Positions 1 through 12,648 of a stretch of DNA of 64,000 nt are shown piece after piece (the first letter of the stretch is position 1; the number at the start of each line of letters is the position of its first letter). The stretch spans positions 682,001 to 746,000 of the forward strand of contig OY744466.1 in assembly GCA_963556145.1 (NCBI GenBank). Direction: 5' to 3'. The notes beneath the pieces were generated by a model. It made no database searches and was not told the DNA's origin. It was given only the letters and a program-made list of their open reading frames with translations. This DNA comes from Hygrocybe punicea (taxonomy: Eukaryota; Basidiomycota; Agaricomycetes; Agaricales; Hygrophoraceae). A program made the translations under genes and the position numbers.

Positions 1-978
1 TGATCATCCAATGACATTCCTCACATGCATACTCTGAACAATCCTTAATCACAAGACATTTCACTGTTCCTTCCAATCTGATCATCACCGAAGCACATTC
101 TTTTGAACTTTGACCACAGACCATATGACTTCCCAATACAGTGAACTGACCCCTATTGTGTATTTTTCACATGTCATCACTTCAATGCAGTACCCAACGA
201 CTTGTTCCCACAGCTTGTCACCTGTGCCATGACTCAAAACCTGGACCCACATTCATTTATCCTTTTCCATCTGTAACCTTGATATCTCCCACACTCATTT
301 ACAACAATACCCTTTCTTGGAAGAATACCGACATCAGGTGGACTGCATTGTTCCACACACAGGACAAGACATTGCCCCTTGATACATCATTGACACAGAC
401 ATCATCATCCAGCACAGCTTATGCTGTTTGCATGTCTGACCTTGACTATCCCACTGTCCTGGTTGGTTTTCCCCCAGCACATTCCTTTGTTTTATTTCAT
501 ACCAACCTTGCCGCTATATCCACACTACCTCAAGACACTCTCTTCGCCAATCCCACACTGGACGATACCTCTCTTCAACCCAACCATGCAATGCACTTGC
601 CAGACTGCGCACTTGCCCATTACACCAAGTGTAGACCCTGAATTGGCAATTCTGCATATCACATGATCTGATGACAAATCATTCGAGTCATCTGGACCTC
701 CTCTGTCCCTCAATGACACCTGGGCCTCCAGTTGGACCATGAGAACATCGACATGAGGACACCTCATGTCCACCTCATGGTGAACACATGGTGTAGTTGG
801 ACTTGCTGTAGCTTCATGGTTGGATTCCCATTTACCTCCCCTCAAGACCAGTCAGTATATCTACTGTTCTTGTTGTTGGTTCTGACTTTTTCTTCTTTTC
901 TCTTCTTTACATTTAGTCGGGTTTTGGGGGCAGACCCCCTTGTCTTGGGTAACCCCCATGGCTTGCATGACTTTAGAC

Positions 979-3027
979 TAGTGTTGCCATGGCTCGGTCT
1001 GAAACCATTAGCCATTGGAGCAGACCGATAATTAGCCGAGCCGAGCTGTTCACTCAGCTAATGGTTAAACCTCAGCTTAGCCATGGCTAGCCGTTATTAG
1101 CCGTTACCAAATATCCAAATTAGGAAATTTAGGTTTCCAGCCTGTTTGCTGGCTTCAACATACCCCTCTGCTGCCTCCCACACCTCACGAACATGTACAG
1201 ATGCATTTCGCGAGGTTTTCAGGTGTTGATCATTGGTATGTGCACCTGTCTTTTTTCTTTTTCTTTTTGTGTATCTCCACGTAGCCTACCTATGTACATG
1301 TATATGAAAAAAATGAAATATACTACTTATATATGCACCTTCCGAGGCTCCTGTGAAAGGGCAGGTGGCCTGAACACCCTGTGAATGCCATGCACATGTC
1401 AATTTACATGGCCAGGGCAGCAGGGAGAGGGGCAGACTCATCCCCAGTTGCTTCTGCCCTGTCCATCGTCATTGGCATTGCCAGCTGTCATCGTCGTTAT
1501 GGTCCTTGTGTTCACCTCATGAATGCCATGCATGCGTCAATTGACACGGCCATACCCATTCGCGAGGTGGTGGTTGGCTCAGGGAGGCAGTGGGGCAGGG
1601 CTATGGGGAGAGGGGTGGGGACTTCTCGTCCTCATTCCCCCTCACTGTTGCCCTTGCCCAATCCACCCTGGGTTGCGGCTGTTTCCCATTGACATTGATG
1701 TCGCTGTCATTGTCACCTGCCTGGTCATAGTCATGGCTGTTAGTACAAGTCAGATAGTGATGGACTGGGCACTCACCGGTCATTGCGCTGGATCTCACCA
1801 GGGTGCATGGGCAGCCTGGTGAGGCACAGGTGCACCATCAACGCACAAGAACGGCACATAGAGTTTCAAAATGGTCACTGTCGTCATGATAGCAGTTGTT
1901 GATGTCGGTGTCATCGTCCAAGGCGACGTCACATCTTCGCTGGCATCCTCCACTGCGTGTGCAGTATACCCAAGCTTGTTCGCATGTGCACCGTTTCACC
2001 CTTTGCACTAGTTGGGCGAGTCTACCCATGAAGGCGACATGCAAAAGAAAATCAACAAAGGAACAAAGGTGGAGAGGGGAATAGAAAACAACTCACCAGA
2101 GGAAACAATGCTGTTCCAACACCATTGTTCACCACTCCCACTCCCACTCCATCCCCACCACTACTCCTCCCAAGTAACAAAACAACACCTATGCAACCAG
2201 ATAATCCAGATCCAACGGCACACTGGTGCCATGGATGGACAATGCCTTTGCGAACAATGCATACAAATATGCAGGCGATGACTCTTTCTTTATCCAACGT
2301 TGCTGCCACTGTTGTGATGGTGGCCGTGACTGTGGTTGTGACCAATCAGCGCCGTAGGGCGAACACAGCAGCCATGGCGGCAAGGAAGCTGATGGTTGGT
2401 GGTGGTGCCTGAACTTGCAAGCCTGAGTTCGAGGTTCCAGTTGCAGTGCGTTGGGTTGCAGCCGTGTTGTCATCACATGTAGCTAGACAGATCTTTGTTA
2501 GTAAAAGTAAAGAAAAAAAAACTTACCAGTGCAGCAGAGATGGGTGCTCGACCCTCCGCTATGTCTGGGACTGGCATGTGTGGCTTGTCGTCGCTGCTGT
2601 TCCATAACCATGGTCGTTGGTCATTGCTGCTGCTGTCCAGGCTGCTCAGGCTGTTGCCTCGAGATCATTTGTGCTGTAATCCGAAATAAGTTCATAGTAA
2701 AATAAACAAAAGATTCAAGAAAAGACTTAACAGGAGTGGGTCCACTGCTTCTGTTGCCACTTCATTCCTCGCCCCTCTGCTGGTCGCCATTGGGGTGCTG
2801 TGGCCTTTGTTTGGGGTCAGCCAGCCTTGTCACGAGTGTGTGGTGAGATTGGTGGTGAGATTCAACCTTGATAGTGGTTGTTAGGCAGTCTGCTATGTAT
2901 TTCCTTTTTGGATGGCTAGCCGCGGTTTAGCCGTTGCCACAACGGTCCGGTCCGGCTAACAACCCATATATGGGTTAGCCATTGTTAGCTGTAGCCAAGC
3001 CGAGCTGGACTAGCCATGGCAACACTA
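979..3027. mobile_element. Non-autonomous hAT element (hAT-A)
   Basis: Termini are TAGTGTTGCCATGGCT and its perfect reverse complement, flanked by the 8-bp duplication CTTTAGAC (971-978 and 3028-3035). The empty site is visible in copy C of the host repeat. Eight-bp duplications and TAGNGTTGCC-type ends are typical of hAT transposons. Subterminal regions repeat the word TAGCC/GAGC (near 1020-1120 and 2920-3020). No transposase domain is visible; the interior is low-complexity with scattered short frames. It contains one complete 55-bp palindrome of the dispersed TCAATTGAC family (1514-1568) and a short relative (1182-1216). Confidence 0.85.
1514..1568. repeat. 55-bp palindromic repeat, TCAATTGAC core
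   Basis: Starts ACCTCATG and ends CGCGAGGT, inverted to each other, with GCGTCAATTGACACG in the middle. Same length and layout as units at 31263, 33259, 33396, 35805 and 37448. Confidence 0.6.
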
Positions 3028-3417
3028 CTTTAGACCATGAACCCCTCCTTTGTAGCAGTGTTGTCTTAGTTATAAGCAACAATGAAACTGCTGATCTCTC
3101 CTCTGGAAATCACCTCCTAGTTAAGTTGATTGTTGCCAGAGCCCGCTGCAGAAGCGATCCATAACAGTCATGGTCATCAACATGCATCAATGCAAATGGT
3201 TGGTGCACATCCCAAGACTTGTCAGAGTCCATATTCCTATCTGGTTTGCCAATTTTGACAAATGGGCCACCTTTGGAAAGCTGTTGACTGGGAGATTCTT
3301 TTGGGGCCTTAAATCCCATAAAGTTTTGGTGCTCAAAATTTCTGACTCTGCACTCACTATCCCTATAAAAATTAGGAAAGTTGGTAGACCAACACTAGTC
3401 TTAGCTTAACTCTCACA

Positions 3418-3773
3418 GGAGACAGATGAGGATTCTTTGCCATCAAATAATATTGAGATATGCACTCAAATATTGAAATTATTTTTGTTGTTATCATAAG
3501 TCCAAAAATGTTGAAAAAAGTAAGGTTATCTAAATGCAGTATTTACACCAAAGATAGTGCAGGCAAAATTTTAGATTATTCAGTCTCCAGATATTCAGGC
3601 ATGTGGCCCTGTGCCTGAAGATCTGGAAACCAAATAGTTTAACATTTTGCCCACACCATCTTTGGTGTGAATACCACTTTTAGATAACCTTATTGTTTAC
3701 AACATATTTGGACTTATGATAACAACAAAAATAATTTTAATATTTCAGTGCAAAAACTCCTCATCCGTCTCCT
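3418..3773. repeat. Foldback (MITE-like) element
   Basis: Two arms of about 150 bp are inverted copies: GGAGACAGATGAGG on the left and CCTCATCCGTCTCC on the right, continuing through the matching ATTTTTGTTGTTATCAT and TAGATAACCTTA blocks. The middle is a short spacer around 3590-3630. No clear target duplication was found, so the superfamily is open. It lies just downstream of the gene ending at 3826. The 3167-3417 stretch before it holds no gene I can support. Confidence 0.6.
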
Positions 3774-3825
3774 ATGTCTTTTACAAAACACTATATATTA
3801 CAGAGCTGATTATTCAAAATAATTG

Positions 3826-6329
3826 TTAATGTTTTCGGAATAATTGGGGTGTCTTGTAAGCTTCCTGATATCTCCTCACAGCAGCATTGTCTTGACTCCT
3901 GGCATCATAACATTTAACGTTCACGAGGATTATCTTCACGCATTCCAGCAGTTGACTCCGGTGGAAAGAATACGGTTGGGGGGAAACGAGTGGGAAATCC
4001 CTCTGTGACACAAATTCATGAAGCTTATGACAAAGCTCCTTGAAGGTGGACCAGCGGATTCGCTGATCGCTATCGACGATATCGAGAAAATCGACTGGAT
4101 AGGACGTGAAGATATCCTCTATGAAAAGCATGAATGATAACCACGGTGGCTGGAGTAAGGAAGCGTACGTACGGAGAGGACACAAATAAGCACTTCTCGC
4201 GGACTGGGCCTTTCGAATCGATGATGGACGCACCATCATTTCCAAATCCGGTGCGCTGAAGAGAGTTTCTCTCCGAAGACGCCGAAGGGACATCAGCGCT
4301 GACGCTATTGCACGCATCGCCGAAAAATTGTTGATGGCCCTCGATTGCTAGATAAGGCGAGTGAGGCATAATAAGCAAGGAGATGTCAACAAACGTACTT
4401 CCGCCACTCGATAGAACATCTGGCAGCATTTTACAATGTCTTTCGGCTCTACGACGTGAATTGAATGCAGAACCAAGTTTTCCACCTATAAGGTAGTTGC
4501 AGCAGGAAATCCGGATGCAATGGAATAAAAATTCACCCGCTCAGGGAATGACATAAGATCCCGACGACGTCCCCTGGCCAGCCAGCGAACACATTCGCCC
4601 ATATGGTCACTCCGACGTAAGTCACCCTCAAGAACTGCAAGCGTTTCCGCTATCTGCTTCGTCTTCACGTTACCACGAAGCAGAGAAGTAAGTAAATCTG
4701 CAAGCATATTTGAGTCCTCGTGTATTGTTGGTTCCAAGATGCTGTTCAACGAGTTTGAGGATATGGTGATGTCAGGAACACGGCTGTTTGCAGCTGGGCC
4801 AAAATAGTCCAAGATTAAAACCCTGTGATTCCGGGCGAGCCAAAAGTCCCTTGCGAGCCTGGTCACCAAATACAATATTCTAGACATAACGGCTCCATGA
4901 TGAGTGGAAAGTTTGGCGATGTGTCGCGAAAACAAACCGATGTTTAATACCGGTCGTATCAAGCAGAAGACTGTTCCAGAACAGGGTGTTAAGCTCCTTC
5001 AACATCTTCTCTAATGTCTCGGCAACCGAAAGCACCAACGGATAAAGATGTTGAACACCTTTATCAAGCTGTGTCAGAATTATCGTATAGATAGATTAGA
5101 TTATTGTACTTGGGTCGTCAAGGGCAATCTTTATGAGTTCACTGTAAGTTATGTAATCGTCGACTGCGGCATTTCCCTGATAAAACCAGGTGAATCTATA
5201 AAATCTACAGCCAGTCTTAGCATGCGTACCGTCTGCGATGGTGGAGCTGTGTGCGCAGTGGTGTTGAGCTTATTTTTACCCTTATTTATTGGCTGACCTG
5301 AAGTTCTTGCAGTAGAAAAGTCACAATATCCGACGTGTGGTGCAGACGCGGAAGATTCTGTAATGGAAGATTCTGTAACAGCGGAAGGATCGCTTGATCG
5401 GGTGGACAATAACACTGTGTGCTCTGGCGGATGGGTGCCTTGGCCGTTCTCGAGTTCTTCGCTGGTTGGGGCGTGATATTCGGTTAGCTGTCTCGGCGTA
5501 TGAGTGCTTCCGCCGCTTTCACGACCTTCGCTCACTGGGGAGCTAGGTTCGTATGCCAAGCTCGGGGGATGATGTTCGGTTGGTTGTGAACCCTGCCTCG
5601 ACCTATCGGAGATAGGGGGTGTGTTGGGGACAGCCCATCGCCAGTCCTCTACTCTGTTGCGAGAAGACTGACTGGGTGCCGCCGATCTAGGTGCCACCGA
5701 TCTGCTTTCTTCGCTAGACATCATATCCCACCGTACGTCATCCGGAAGGAGAGTCCGCGGTCTGGGCTCCATGTTAGCAAAGGAATCCAGGCTGAGAAGC
5801 GTTTCCGTTGCGGCCCGAATCTAAGCTTAGCAGTATAAGGGTCACTCGCACACCACGAGACATTAAACAAACCAAGTAAGTGTCGACAAATCCTTGCAGA
5901 CGTCTGTCAAGGTCGAGGATATGTCCCTTAATGGCATTCGCCTGAGTCACCCTGCTAAACCGAGTTCTCCCGAAGTAATCGTTACATGTATCCAGGATAT
6001 CTTTAAGGAGCCTTCAGACAGCCTGAAGTTAGCGATGACGTTTGTAGGAGATCGAGAGTGATCAACGAACAGTTCAAGTCTGGTAATAGTCGTTTTGTAG
6101 AGCGTTGCGTCTTCGAGTTTAATAAGTCTGTCGTTGACGATTTGTAGGAAGTCATGAGCTTCAACGTGGAGCCGCTAGAAGATCACTTCAGCGTGAGTCC
6201 TAGAGTCAGCGTTCGATTCATTACCCTGAGCGCCCTTGCGTGTTCTCTAGATTGTTCTATTAGCTCAAGAACCCGGCCGATGACCCCAATCAACTTCCAG
6301 GAAAATGAGAGAAGGCTGATAGGTTCCAT
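3826..6329 (-). CDS. HeLo/MLKL-N-like domain protein, 10 exons, 679 aa
   Basis: Hand model of exons on the minus strand: 6225-6329, 5986-6174, 5873-5941, 5230-5820, 5110-5176, 4951-5058, 4537-4892, 4399-4485, 4173-4347, 3826-4118. All introns are 44-58 bp, GT..AG, and the phases agree, giving 679 residues. Residues 1-121 are helical: a hydrophobic start (MEPISLLSFSWKLIGVIGRV), an EQSREHARALRRL helix and later ANAIKGHILDLDRRLQGF. That layout resembles the HeLo-like/MLKL N-terminal domain of fungal cell-death and NLR proteins. A Ser/Pro-rich linker (about 125-310) follows, then a helical C-terminal half with no recognised domain and no NACHT or kinase. Role is inferred: membrane-acting regulated cell death or self-recognition. 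The domain call is by eye and moderate; the gene model is stronger than the function. Confidence 0.55.
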
Positions 6330-7328
6330 GGCGAAAGACAATCAAGGGCTTCAAGTTGAGTCTCGAGTCGGACGACATCATTTGTCGTCGATTGAAGTTG
6401 TGCCTGAGCACTGCCTCCTGGTCTGCAATCTTACCTCTTATCTCCTTTATTTGGCGATGGGGTCAGCTGGTCTTGTGGAAACTTGGTACCAGTCAAGGGT
6501 CTCAGAGGCTGTAATCGGGACACGATGCAAGACTTCACGCGGAACAGAGGTACGACACCGCATCGGAGCATCCCAACAAAAGTGTCTACTAGTACTTAAA
6601 GGACACCAAGATGCGGATCCAGCCTCTCCATCCTTCAATGTTGTCGTCCAAGGACCGCAATGGAGTTATCGTACGTTCTCTTTCAAGCGACAGCCTCATG
6701 AAAATCATTTCCAGAGAAATTATCAGCTGCACTGAGATTATTCTCATCCTCCCGGGGACGCCTCTTGTCATATGCAATTTCCATGCCACTGTATTTGTCC
6801 CACTCACGTCTATTGACTCGGATAGTCCAAAGTCCAAGTTTTTTTTCCAGTGCATTTCTCAACAGGATCTTGCGAGACAAGTTTCTTGGCAGGGCCGAGA
6901 TTGATGCTGGGGAACTACTCAAGCGTCAACGTCAGCGAGCCAGGGGGGTGAGTGTCTTGATGGAACGTACTGTTATTGATACAATGAGCACATCAGATGT
7001 CGCTTTGTTCTTGGCCGACGATAGGGGCAACCGTAGCCATGGCCGATTAGCCTTACGGATACCAGAACAATCTGCTGTCAATGCCTTCCAGCGGGTCCGA
7101 GTGGCATAACACAAACTGACCGTCGTCAGCCACCAGTCTTACCAACACCGCTTCGAATCGGCAGGATCTTGTTACAGTTCGCTCATGTCCAGAGTAGAAA
7201 TCTTGGTCAAGGTTGGAGATGAGCTCGCTATTACACCGAATATGCTCCCGCACCTGATCTATCGACACATTCTATGCATCACCACGCCCTTTATGTAACC
7301 TATTAAGTACAATACTCATCAATGACTC
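6330..7328 (-). other. Unresolved interval between two minus-strand genes
   Basis: Several open frames of 60-110 codons occur on both strands, for example a minus-strand segment at 7053-7268 reading FEAVLVRLVADDGQFVLC, which looks protein-like. I could not join them through good splice sites, and I recognise no family. It may be a small multi-exon minus-strand gene or an extended 5' region of the gene starting at 6329. Confidence 0.3.
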
Positions 7329-8078
7329 TCAGTTCAACTCTTGCGTCATTTTCATGAAATAGGCCCCACTGTCATCCATGTACGGCATGAGGTTATTCAG
7401 TTCGAGGGCGAACAGCACTGTCTCAGAGAACGCTCTATGGAGCTGTAGGGGATGTCGTATAGATGAAACAAGAGATGTGTCGGGACTTACATCTCGACTC
7501 TCCCATCCCAGGTAGTAATAGTTCATCTGATCATCGTTGCTGGCCGTGCTCCAATGACCACCAGTGAACCCATCAGCATAATAACAATCGGTGAATGTTT
7601 TGTTCAATGAGTAGACGAGGCTCTGCTTGTCGGCTGTGCTCTTAACATGGAGGAAGCACTATAGAGGGTCCGTTAGTCAACTCGATATCGCACAATGGGC
7701 GGTCTCACAAGCTCGCACAGCGGTGCAGTGAGTGCAGGCCTAGGCAAGCTTTCATGTGCAAATGGGAGGTAATAGCTGTCAGGTTTTCCTTCTACATCCA
7801 GAGCCTTGACCGCTTCTCTGAACTCCGGCGATTCTAGGGGCCCATTATCCGCACGCCATTCTTTCGGTAAGGGTAAGAGAGCACTCCAAGGGAAGGAAGG
7901 ACAAATACGCACGAATTACCCAAAACAAGATGTTCGGAATGTCCAGGCAGGTACCATAGTACTGCTCTTTGACGCCATTCGCGACGGCAGCCTGACGCAG
8001 CTGGGTGAAACCGGGAGAGTCAAGTTTAAAACCACGCGCAACGCTGAATTTGATTAGTTCTGAGACGATGGGAGGCAT
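7329..8078 (-). CDS. Dimeric alpha/beta-barrel (antibiotic-monooxygenase-like) protein, 199 aa
   Basis: Four exons on the minus strand (7913-8078, 7709-7860, 7491-7658, 7329-7442) with introns of 48-52 bp join in frame to 199 residues starting MPPIVSELIKFSVARGF. The protein has two similar halves: one with QYYGT...LFWVIQW...SPEFREAV and a second with FTGGHWST...YYYLGWESRD. This matches the two-lobed ABM-like barrel proteins common in Agaricomycetes, in which a YYG motif, a V.W.S motif and an acidic helix recur. Family members are small cytosolic proteins of mostly unknown substrate; a haem or quinone oxygenase activity cannot be claimed. The splice phases and preserved motif spacing make the gene convincing. 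No stop or frameshift is seen. Confidence 0.7.
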
Positions 8079-8273
8079 CAGTCACCTCTGTTGCTCGTCT
8101 CTTGAGAACCTGCTTACATAATTATAGATCCAAAACTGAAAGGAGTGCATTGAAACGATCAGGGGATTTATTTTCTTTCGCGGTACTTATTTCCTTCGAT
8201 GGGCGTACGGGGACAAAGGTTGTAAGGGCAGTAGCCTAGACTGCCAACACCCATATACTCGTACTCCCAAACG

Positions 8274-11220
8274 ATGCCCCAGGCCAAGGTGGCACAATCG
8301 CCGCCTCTCTCCAACATCCCGGTGGTCTCTCCCCGTTCCGTTCGAAGCGCCTTACCGTTACCCTCCGACAGCACGTCACTACGTTCTGGCACAGTTTCTG
8401 CTTCTACTTCCATTACCACAACCGGGAACGTATCAGGATCTGGAATCCCAGCCTTTCGTGCGCTTCGTAGCCTTTTGCCTTTTGGTCCTGGGAAGCTGCC
8501 CACTCCCATCGCAAACAATGCTTCTGCAAATGCCACCAAGGGTTCCTTCATGACTTTTGGATCAGTGCGGAGGTCCATGACTGGAGAAAGGAAGAATTCG
8601 CTGTCATACTCACGCCCTGAGGAGATTGTGGAATCACCTGTCATCTCCATCCACTCGTCTCCTGACGACACTCAAAAATTGCAGTACGCATATCAAAAAG
8701 ATGAATCACATGTAATGTGCGAACCAATTCGTGTTCATACGCTCCCCATTTCGCCATCGACGGAGAGCACAGGTGAGTTCTGAGTCCAACACGCACAATT
8801 CACTGGCAATAACTGAATGATCCTGTGTCACAGCCAGTTCGTTGCCACAAGGGTCTCCTCTTCTGACTGAACTCTCAACTATCATCGAAGCAGATACCTC
8901 TGGCCTCTCAACACACATTCCACCTCGAGGGGCCTCACAGTCGAGAGAACGTCTTGGTTCGCCGCATCCCGATCTTTCGTTCTCCACCCCACCAGAATCT
9001 GGTCTACCCGATTTCTCTTTGTCCGGCTTGGACGCAGAAAACCTCAATGGCAGTGAACGAATGTTGGACTGTCCCGATGATTCAGCATTGGATCTCCCAA
9101 CCTCCAGGCTTGAGGTGGAGGTTCGGAACGCAATGACGGTGGAAGGTCATAAAACTGCAGCTTGGTGGCTCCAAGACGCCGTCGTCGATGTTGTAGAACA
9201 AAGCGCAAGAGATCAATATGGCGAGGATGCGACGGGTGTCGCTGAGAGAAACCCAAACCTCAGTTTCAATCTGGGCGCATTGGATCCTGATCTTGCAGTG
9301 TTGTTGAGCTCGAATCGCACCGCTATCACCAATCCAATCGTCCAAAAGTCTCTCGGGTCTGCGCCCGATGAACGAACACCCTCTTCAGGATCTCAGAATC
9401 TGTCGAAAATTTCATCTCCTCATTATAGCGACCTGATGCCGCCTCACTCGTCTCCGGTGCGCCGTACTTTCCTGAATTCATCATCTTCTCGTATTCCCTC
9501 GTCTTCGTCTTTGCCACGATTACGTCCCACCACCAGCCAACCAACTCCGTTACGACCAAACAAGGAGTTACCGTTACTACCCTCCGCTTCGATTTACCCT
9601 GATGTGCAAACTCCGGAAGACACTAGATTTCAGGGGTCTGTTGAGAGTCTCCGTCAGCGTCGTTCTCCTGCTCCTCCTTCCCCCGGCTCTGCTTCATTAG
9701 AAGGAACAAGTGCGTCCTGGAACCCTACCTATCGCAAATTGCCACAATCACGCCTTGTTACACCCTCTCGTCATGGTTCATACTCATCAGGAGGCGGGCA
9801 GCGTCCACGCCTTCGTCCTTCACCTCCCAAGATGGATGGAGGTTCGGCCTCTTCCTCGTCACCTGCATACTCTTCCTTAGGGAATGCGGCTTCCTCACGC
9901 CTTCTGGGTCATCTTCGCACAAGCCTAGATTCGGATTCTCGGACAGATTCTGGCGAGCGCGACCGCCCGCATATCCTTCGCAGCAGAAAAAGAAGCATGA
10001 GCTTGGAAGCACACCGTACTTCTCCTGGCTCTACTGCATCATACCACACTCGGTCTTCTTACTTGCGACCTTCTTCATCTTTGTCGTGCGCCCGACCCAC
10101 CCCAGAGTGGCTTGGACCTAGGACTGCCAGGGCATTTGCGGCTGCCGGGCTGCTTAATATGGATAGAGATTCTGCCCTTACTCCAAGTAGGAGCGTGTCC
10201 CATGCTGGTCATGCTAGAAGGGGTAGCGAGCAGGATTCTAGGCCCCAACATACGTCTTCTAGAATGGCATTCTCGGAGGCTTCTGGGTCAAACTCTTCAT
10301 GGGGCCGCAGCGAGAGTATCTCCAACACGGTGACAACCTCAGAGGCTGGTGGTCGTGTGATTGAGAGCCCAACCTTCTCCTCGATCACTCCTCGAACTCA
10401 TTTCTCTGGCGGATCTACAGCGGCAACATCTGTTTCTGCGGTTTCTTCGACGCAATACCAGCTACAAAACACCATCCAATCTATGAAGGATAGACACGAG
10501 GTGGAGACAGAAGCTCTACTAGCTGCGCTGTCAGATTCACAACGGACAACGAAGGTGCTTAGAGGAGAAATTTTTGAGTTGCGAGAGCGGATGCAATGTC
10601 TAGAAGATCAGCTTGCCGAGGCCCGGCGCCTGTTACAGCGATATCAGTCTTCCCCCTCTACACCTTTAGCTCACTCGACACCTGGAGCATCTGTTGAGTC
10701 AAGGACGAGAACAGATTCTACGGATGAGTTGCATCGGCACCTACAACCACCACCATCTCTTGATCCTCCGTCTCGCGCATCCTTTGTCAAACCGCACACA
10801 CACCGCGATACCGCCATCGTATCTCCTCCAACGTTTGAATTGAATTCTTCGAAGGCTCAAATCAAACGGTTCAGCACTGCGTCTTCAGTATTCCCCGTCC
10901 CTCCCAGCAACATGGCTATGTTGATGGCCGAAGAAGGTGTCATGCCTGATCGTTCAGGTGTAATCTCATCTCGGTCGATTTCACCTCCGTCCAGTGTTCC
11001 TTTGTCTGTACGCATGAGACACGCACATAAACGGTCAATGTCATCTGGAGGGAACATTTCTCCGACGACGGCCAACTTCTCTATGACCGAGATGACTGGT
11101 TCCCCCGGAAGTCTCTGTCTTCGGCCTGAACACGAGATGCATCTCGGCGACATGGTCAGCCTTGACCTTGGATACAGTAGAGGTGAAGAAGTTGATGTTG
11201 GGGCTGACGATGAATATTAG
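8274..11220 (+). CDS. Ser/Pro-rich protein with C-terminal coiled coil, 961 aa
   Basis: Two exons (8274-8772 and 8834-11220) with a 61-bp GTGAGT..CACAG intron give 961 residues beginning MPQAKVAQSPPLSN. Most of the protein is low-complexity, rich in Ser, Pro and Thr with many SP/TP and RS sites, typical of a disordered phosphorylated scaffold. A coiled coil spans about residues 717-771 (HEVETEALLAALSDSQ ... LEDQLAEARRLLQRY). The C-terminus ends in an acidic tail (EEVDVGADDEY). Similar unnamed proteins exist in Agaricomycetes; I do not recognise a function. Long undisturbed frame and clean splice sites make it a real gene. An additional upstream exon cannot be excluded, since the 5' side (8080-8273) is short and untested. 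Confidence 0.75.
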
Positions 11221-12365
11221 TTGCCTTGCTTGTTTTTATATATATTCGACTTCGACCGACTTCGCTTCCACTTATATACCAATAATTTCGTTCGTGTATT
11301 TTGTACTTATTTAGGTGCTTATAGAGGTGATCATTGGATGAGCTTCTTCACATGACTAGATAACAAACAGGGGGAGATATCTCCGCTTCGAATAGATAAT
11401 GACTTATAAATTGAAATTTATTTTCATTGTTATCTCCAATATGGATATTATACAGAAAATAAACATTTCTGGAACAATTTCTAGAGACAAAATAGTGCTT
11501 CCCAAAAGTATAATTATTCTCGCTCTTATTGTTTCCTTATTTTGTATCAGTATTTGCAATACAGAAAACTAGTCAAATTCTTAAAATATTCCCACTGATA
11601 TCCATAACGTGAAAATCAACTCAATTGTTTAGACTATCTGAGCCATACATACTGACCTGAAATTCTGTAAAAATTAATCTTATTTGTCTACAAAATACAT
11701 TAACTATTAGGACAGAAGATATTGATGAGGAAATATAAATTATTTGCTTTGGTTTCTGACTTCCAGATACCCAGCCAGAATTTTATATTATCTGGCTTCC
11801 AGATATTCAGCAGCCCACTGAGCAGCCTGCTCAGAGGCCTGCTTGGTGGCCACTCAGAGGCCCGCTTCTGCCACTGATATAGCAGTGGATTTCCATACTC
11901 CCACACTTCACCCTCCTTGGACCTTCTCAGCACCACTGCACCCTCTTCACCATCTGTCCCACGCCCTGCACCTTTTCATATATGTGTGCTGTTGTCATGT
12001 GTGAACCATCCATCTGCTTGAAATTGACAGTGAGATGACCTCTTCTGAGCCAGTCATTCCCACTTTCACCATGCCAACTAGACCTGTTGGGTGTCACCTT
12101 CCTGTTTCAATTCAAGAAGAGCAAAAAAAGAATGTACCTAACAATCGCACTCCTGATTTTGTCAATCTGGAGGGCTTTTAAGTGGCAATGCCAGATGATT
12201 CGTCAGTGACTGTGTGGATGCTTGCCATGCTTCTTGCTGTAAAAATCCCCCCAAATGATGGTGAATGGAACACTCATTTTGTTTTGAGATCTTAGAAGCC
12301 AGTAAGAGCATCAATGAACTGTCTGTACAAAGTTGCTTACCTGAATGTAGTAGAAACACAATGTA
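11221..12365. other. AT-rich intergenic stretch with a coding relic
   Basis: 11221-11990 is AT-rich non-coding sequence following the previous gene. 12010-12360 carries a broken plus-strand frame (readable as PNNRTPDFVNLEGF ... VWMLAMLLAVKIPP ... NCLYKVAYLNVVET) that looks like old transposon protein. It stops at the TA where the pogo element is inserted. Confidence 0.4.
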
Positions 12366-12648
12366 CTGTACAGTTTCAATCGGAGCTTCATGAGATCCCA
12401 GCGTGACCAAAGTCACCCTAGCTTCAGAGCTTCAGAGGTGAGCGTGATGCGTGACCTGGCCTACATTTGCTTCATGATGCAGCGGCGCAGCTTCAAATTT
12501 ACCTCCTTCTCAGCTTCAATTTCTCCTCCCCTGTCACTTTTGAGGCTGGCTTCGGTGTTGGTCTTGTACTGGATAATCATCCCACCCAGTTTCCACACGT
12601 TCCACCCCTTTAAAGGTGTGTAAAAATTTTCAATCCACTTTTGAACTC

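Larger units (their letters stand above)
1..3166 (-). repeat. LTR-like dispersed repeat, copy A (interrupted, runs off left edge)
   Basis: Read on the minus strand, this sequence begins with TGTTATGGAT at 3166 and continues off the left edge. It matches copy B (from 17757) and copy C (from 30030), which begin with the same TGTTAYGGAT and share the block that translates as SSDHVICRIANSGST and the block CTTGTTCCCACAGCTTGTC near 203 (minus-strand match near 35050). A TG start shared by three copies suggests a long terminal repeat, but neither the CA end nor a coding region was found. It is split by the hAT element at 979-3027, and copies B and C supply the uninterrupted site. The open frames in it are not maintained consistently between copies, so I call no gene. 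Confidence 0.6.

Noticed and set aside
1..978. Conserved SSDHVICRIANSGST frame as a gene
   Set aside because: Shared by three repeat copies, but start, stop and flanking frame differ; similarity is explained by nucleotide identity of the repeat.
6154..6735. 193-codon plus-strand frame
   Set aside because: It overlaps the first exons of the minus-strand HeLo-like gene antisense and lacks protein-like features.
8168..8671. 167-codon minus-strand frame
   Set aside because: Complement of the Ser/Pro-rich exon of the 8274-11220 gene; composition is what an antisense shadow gives.
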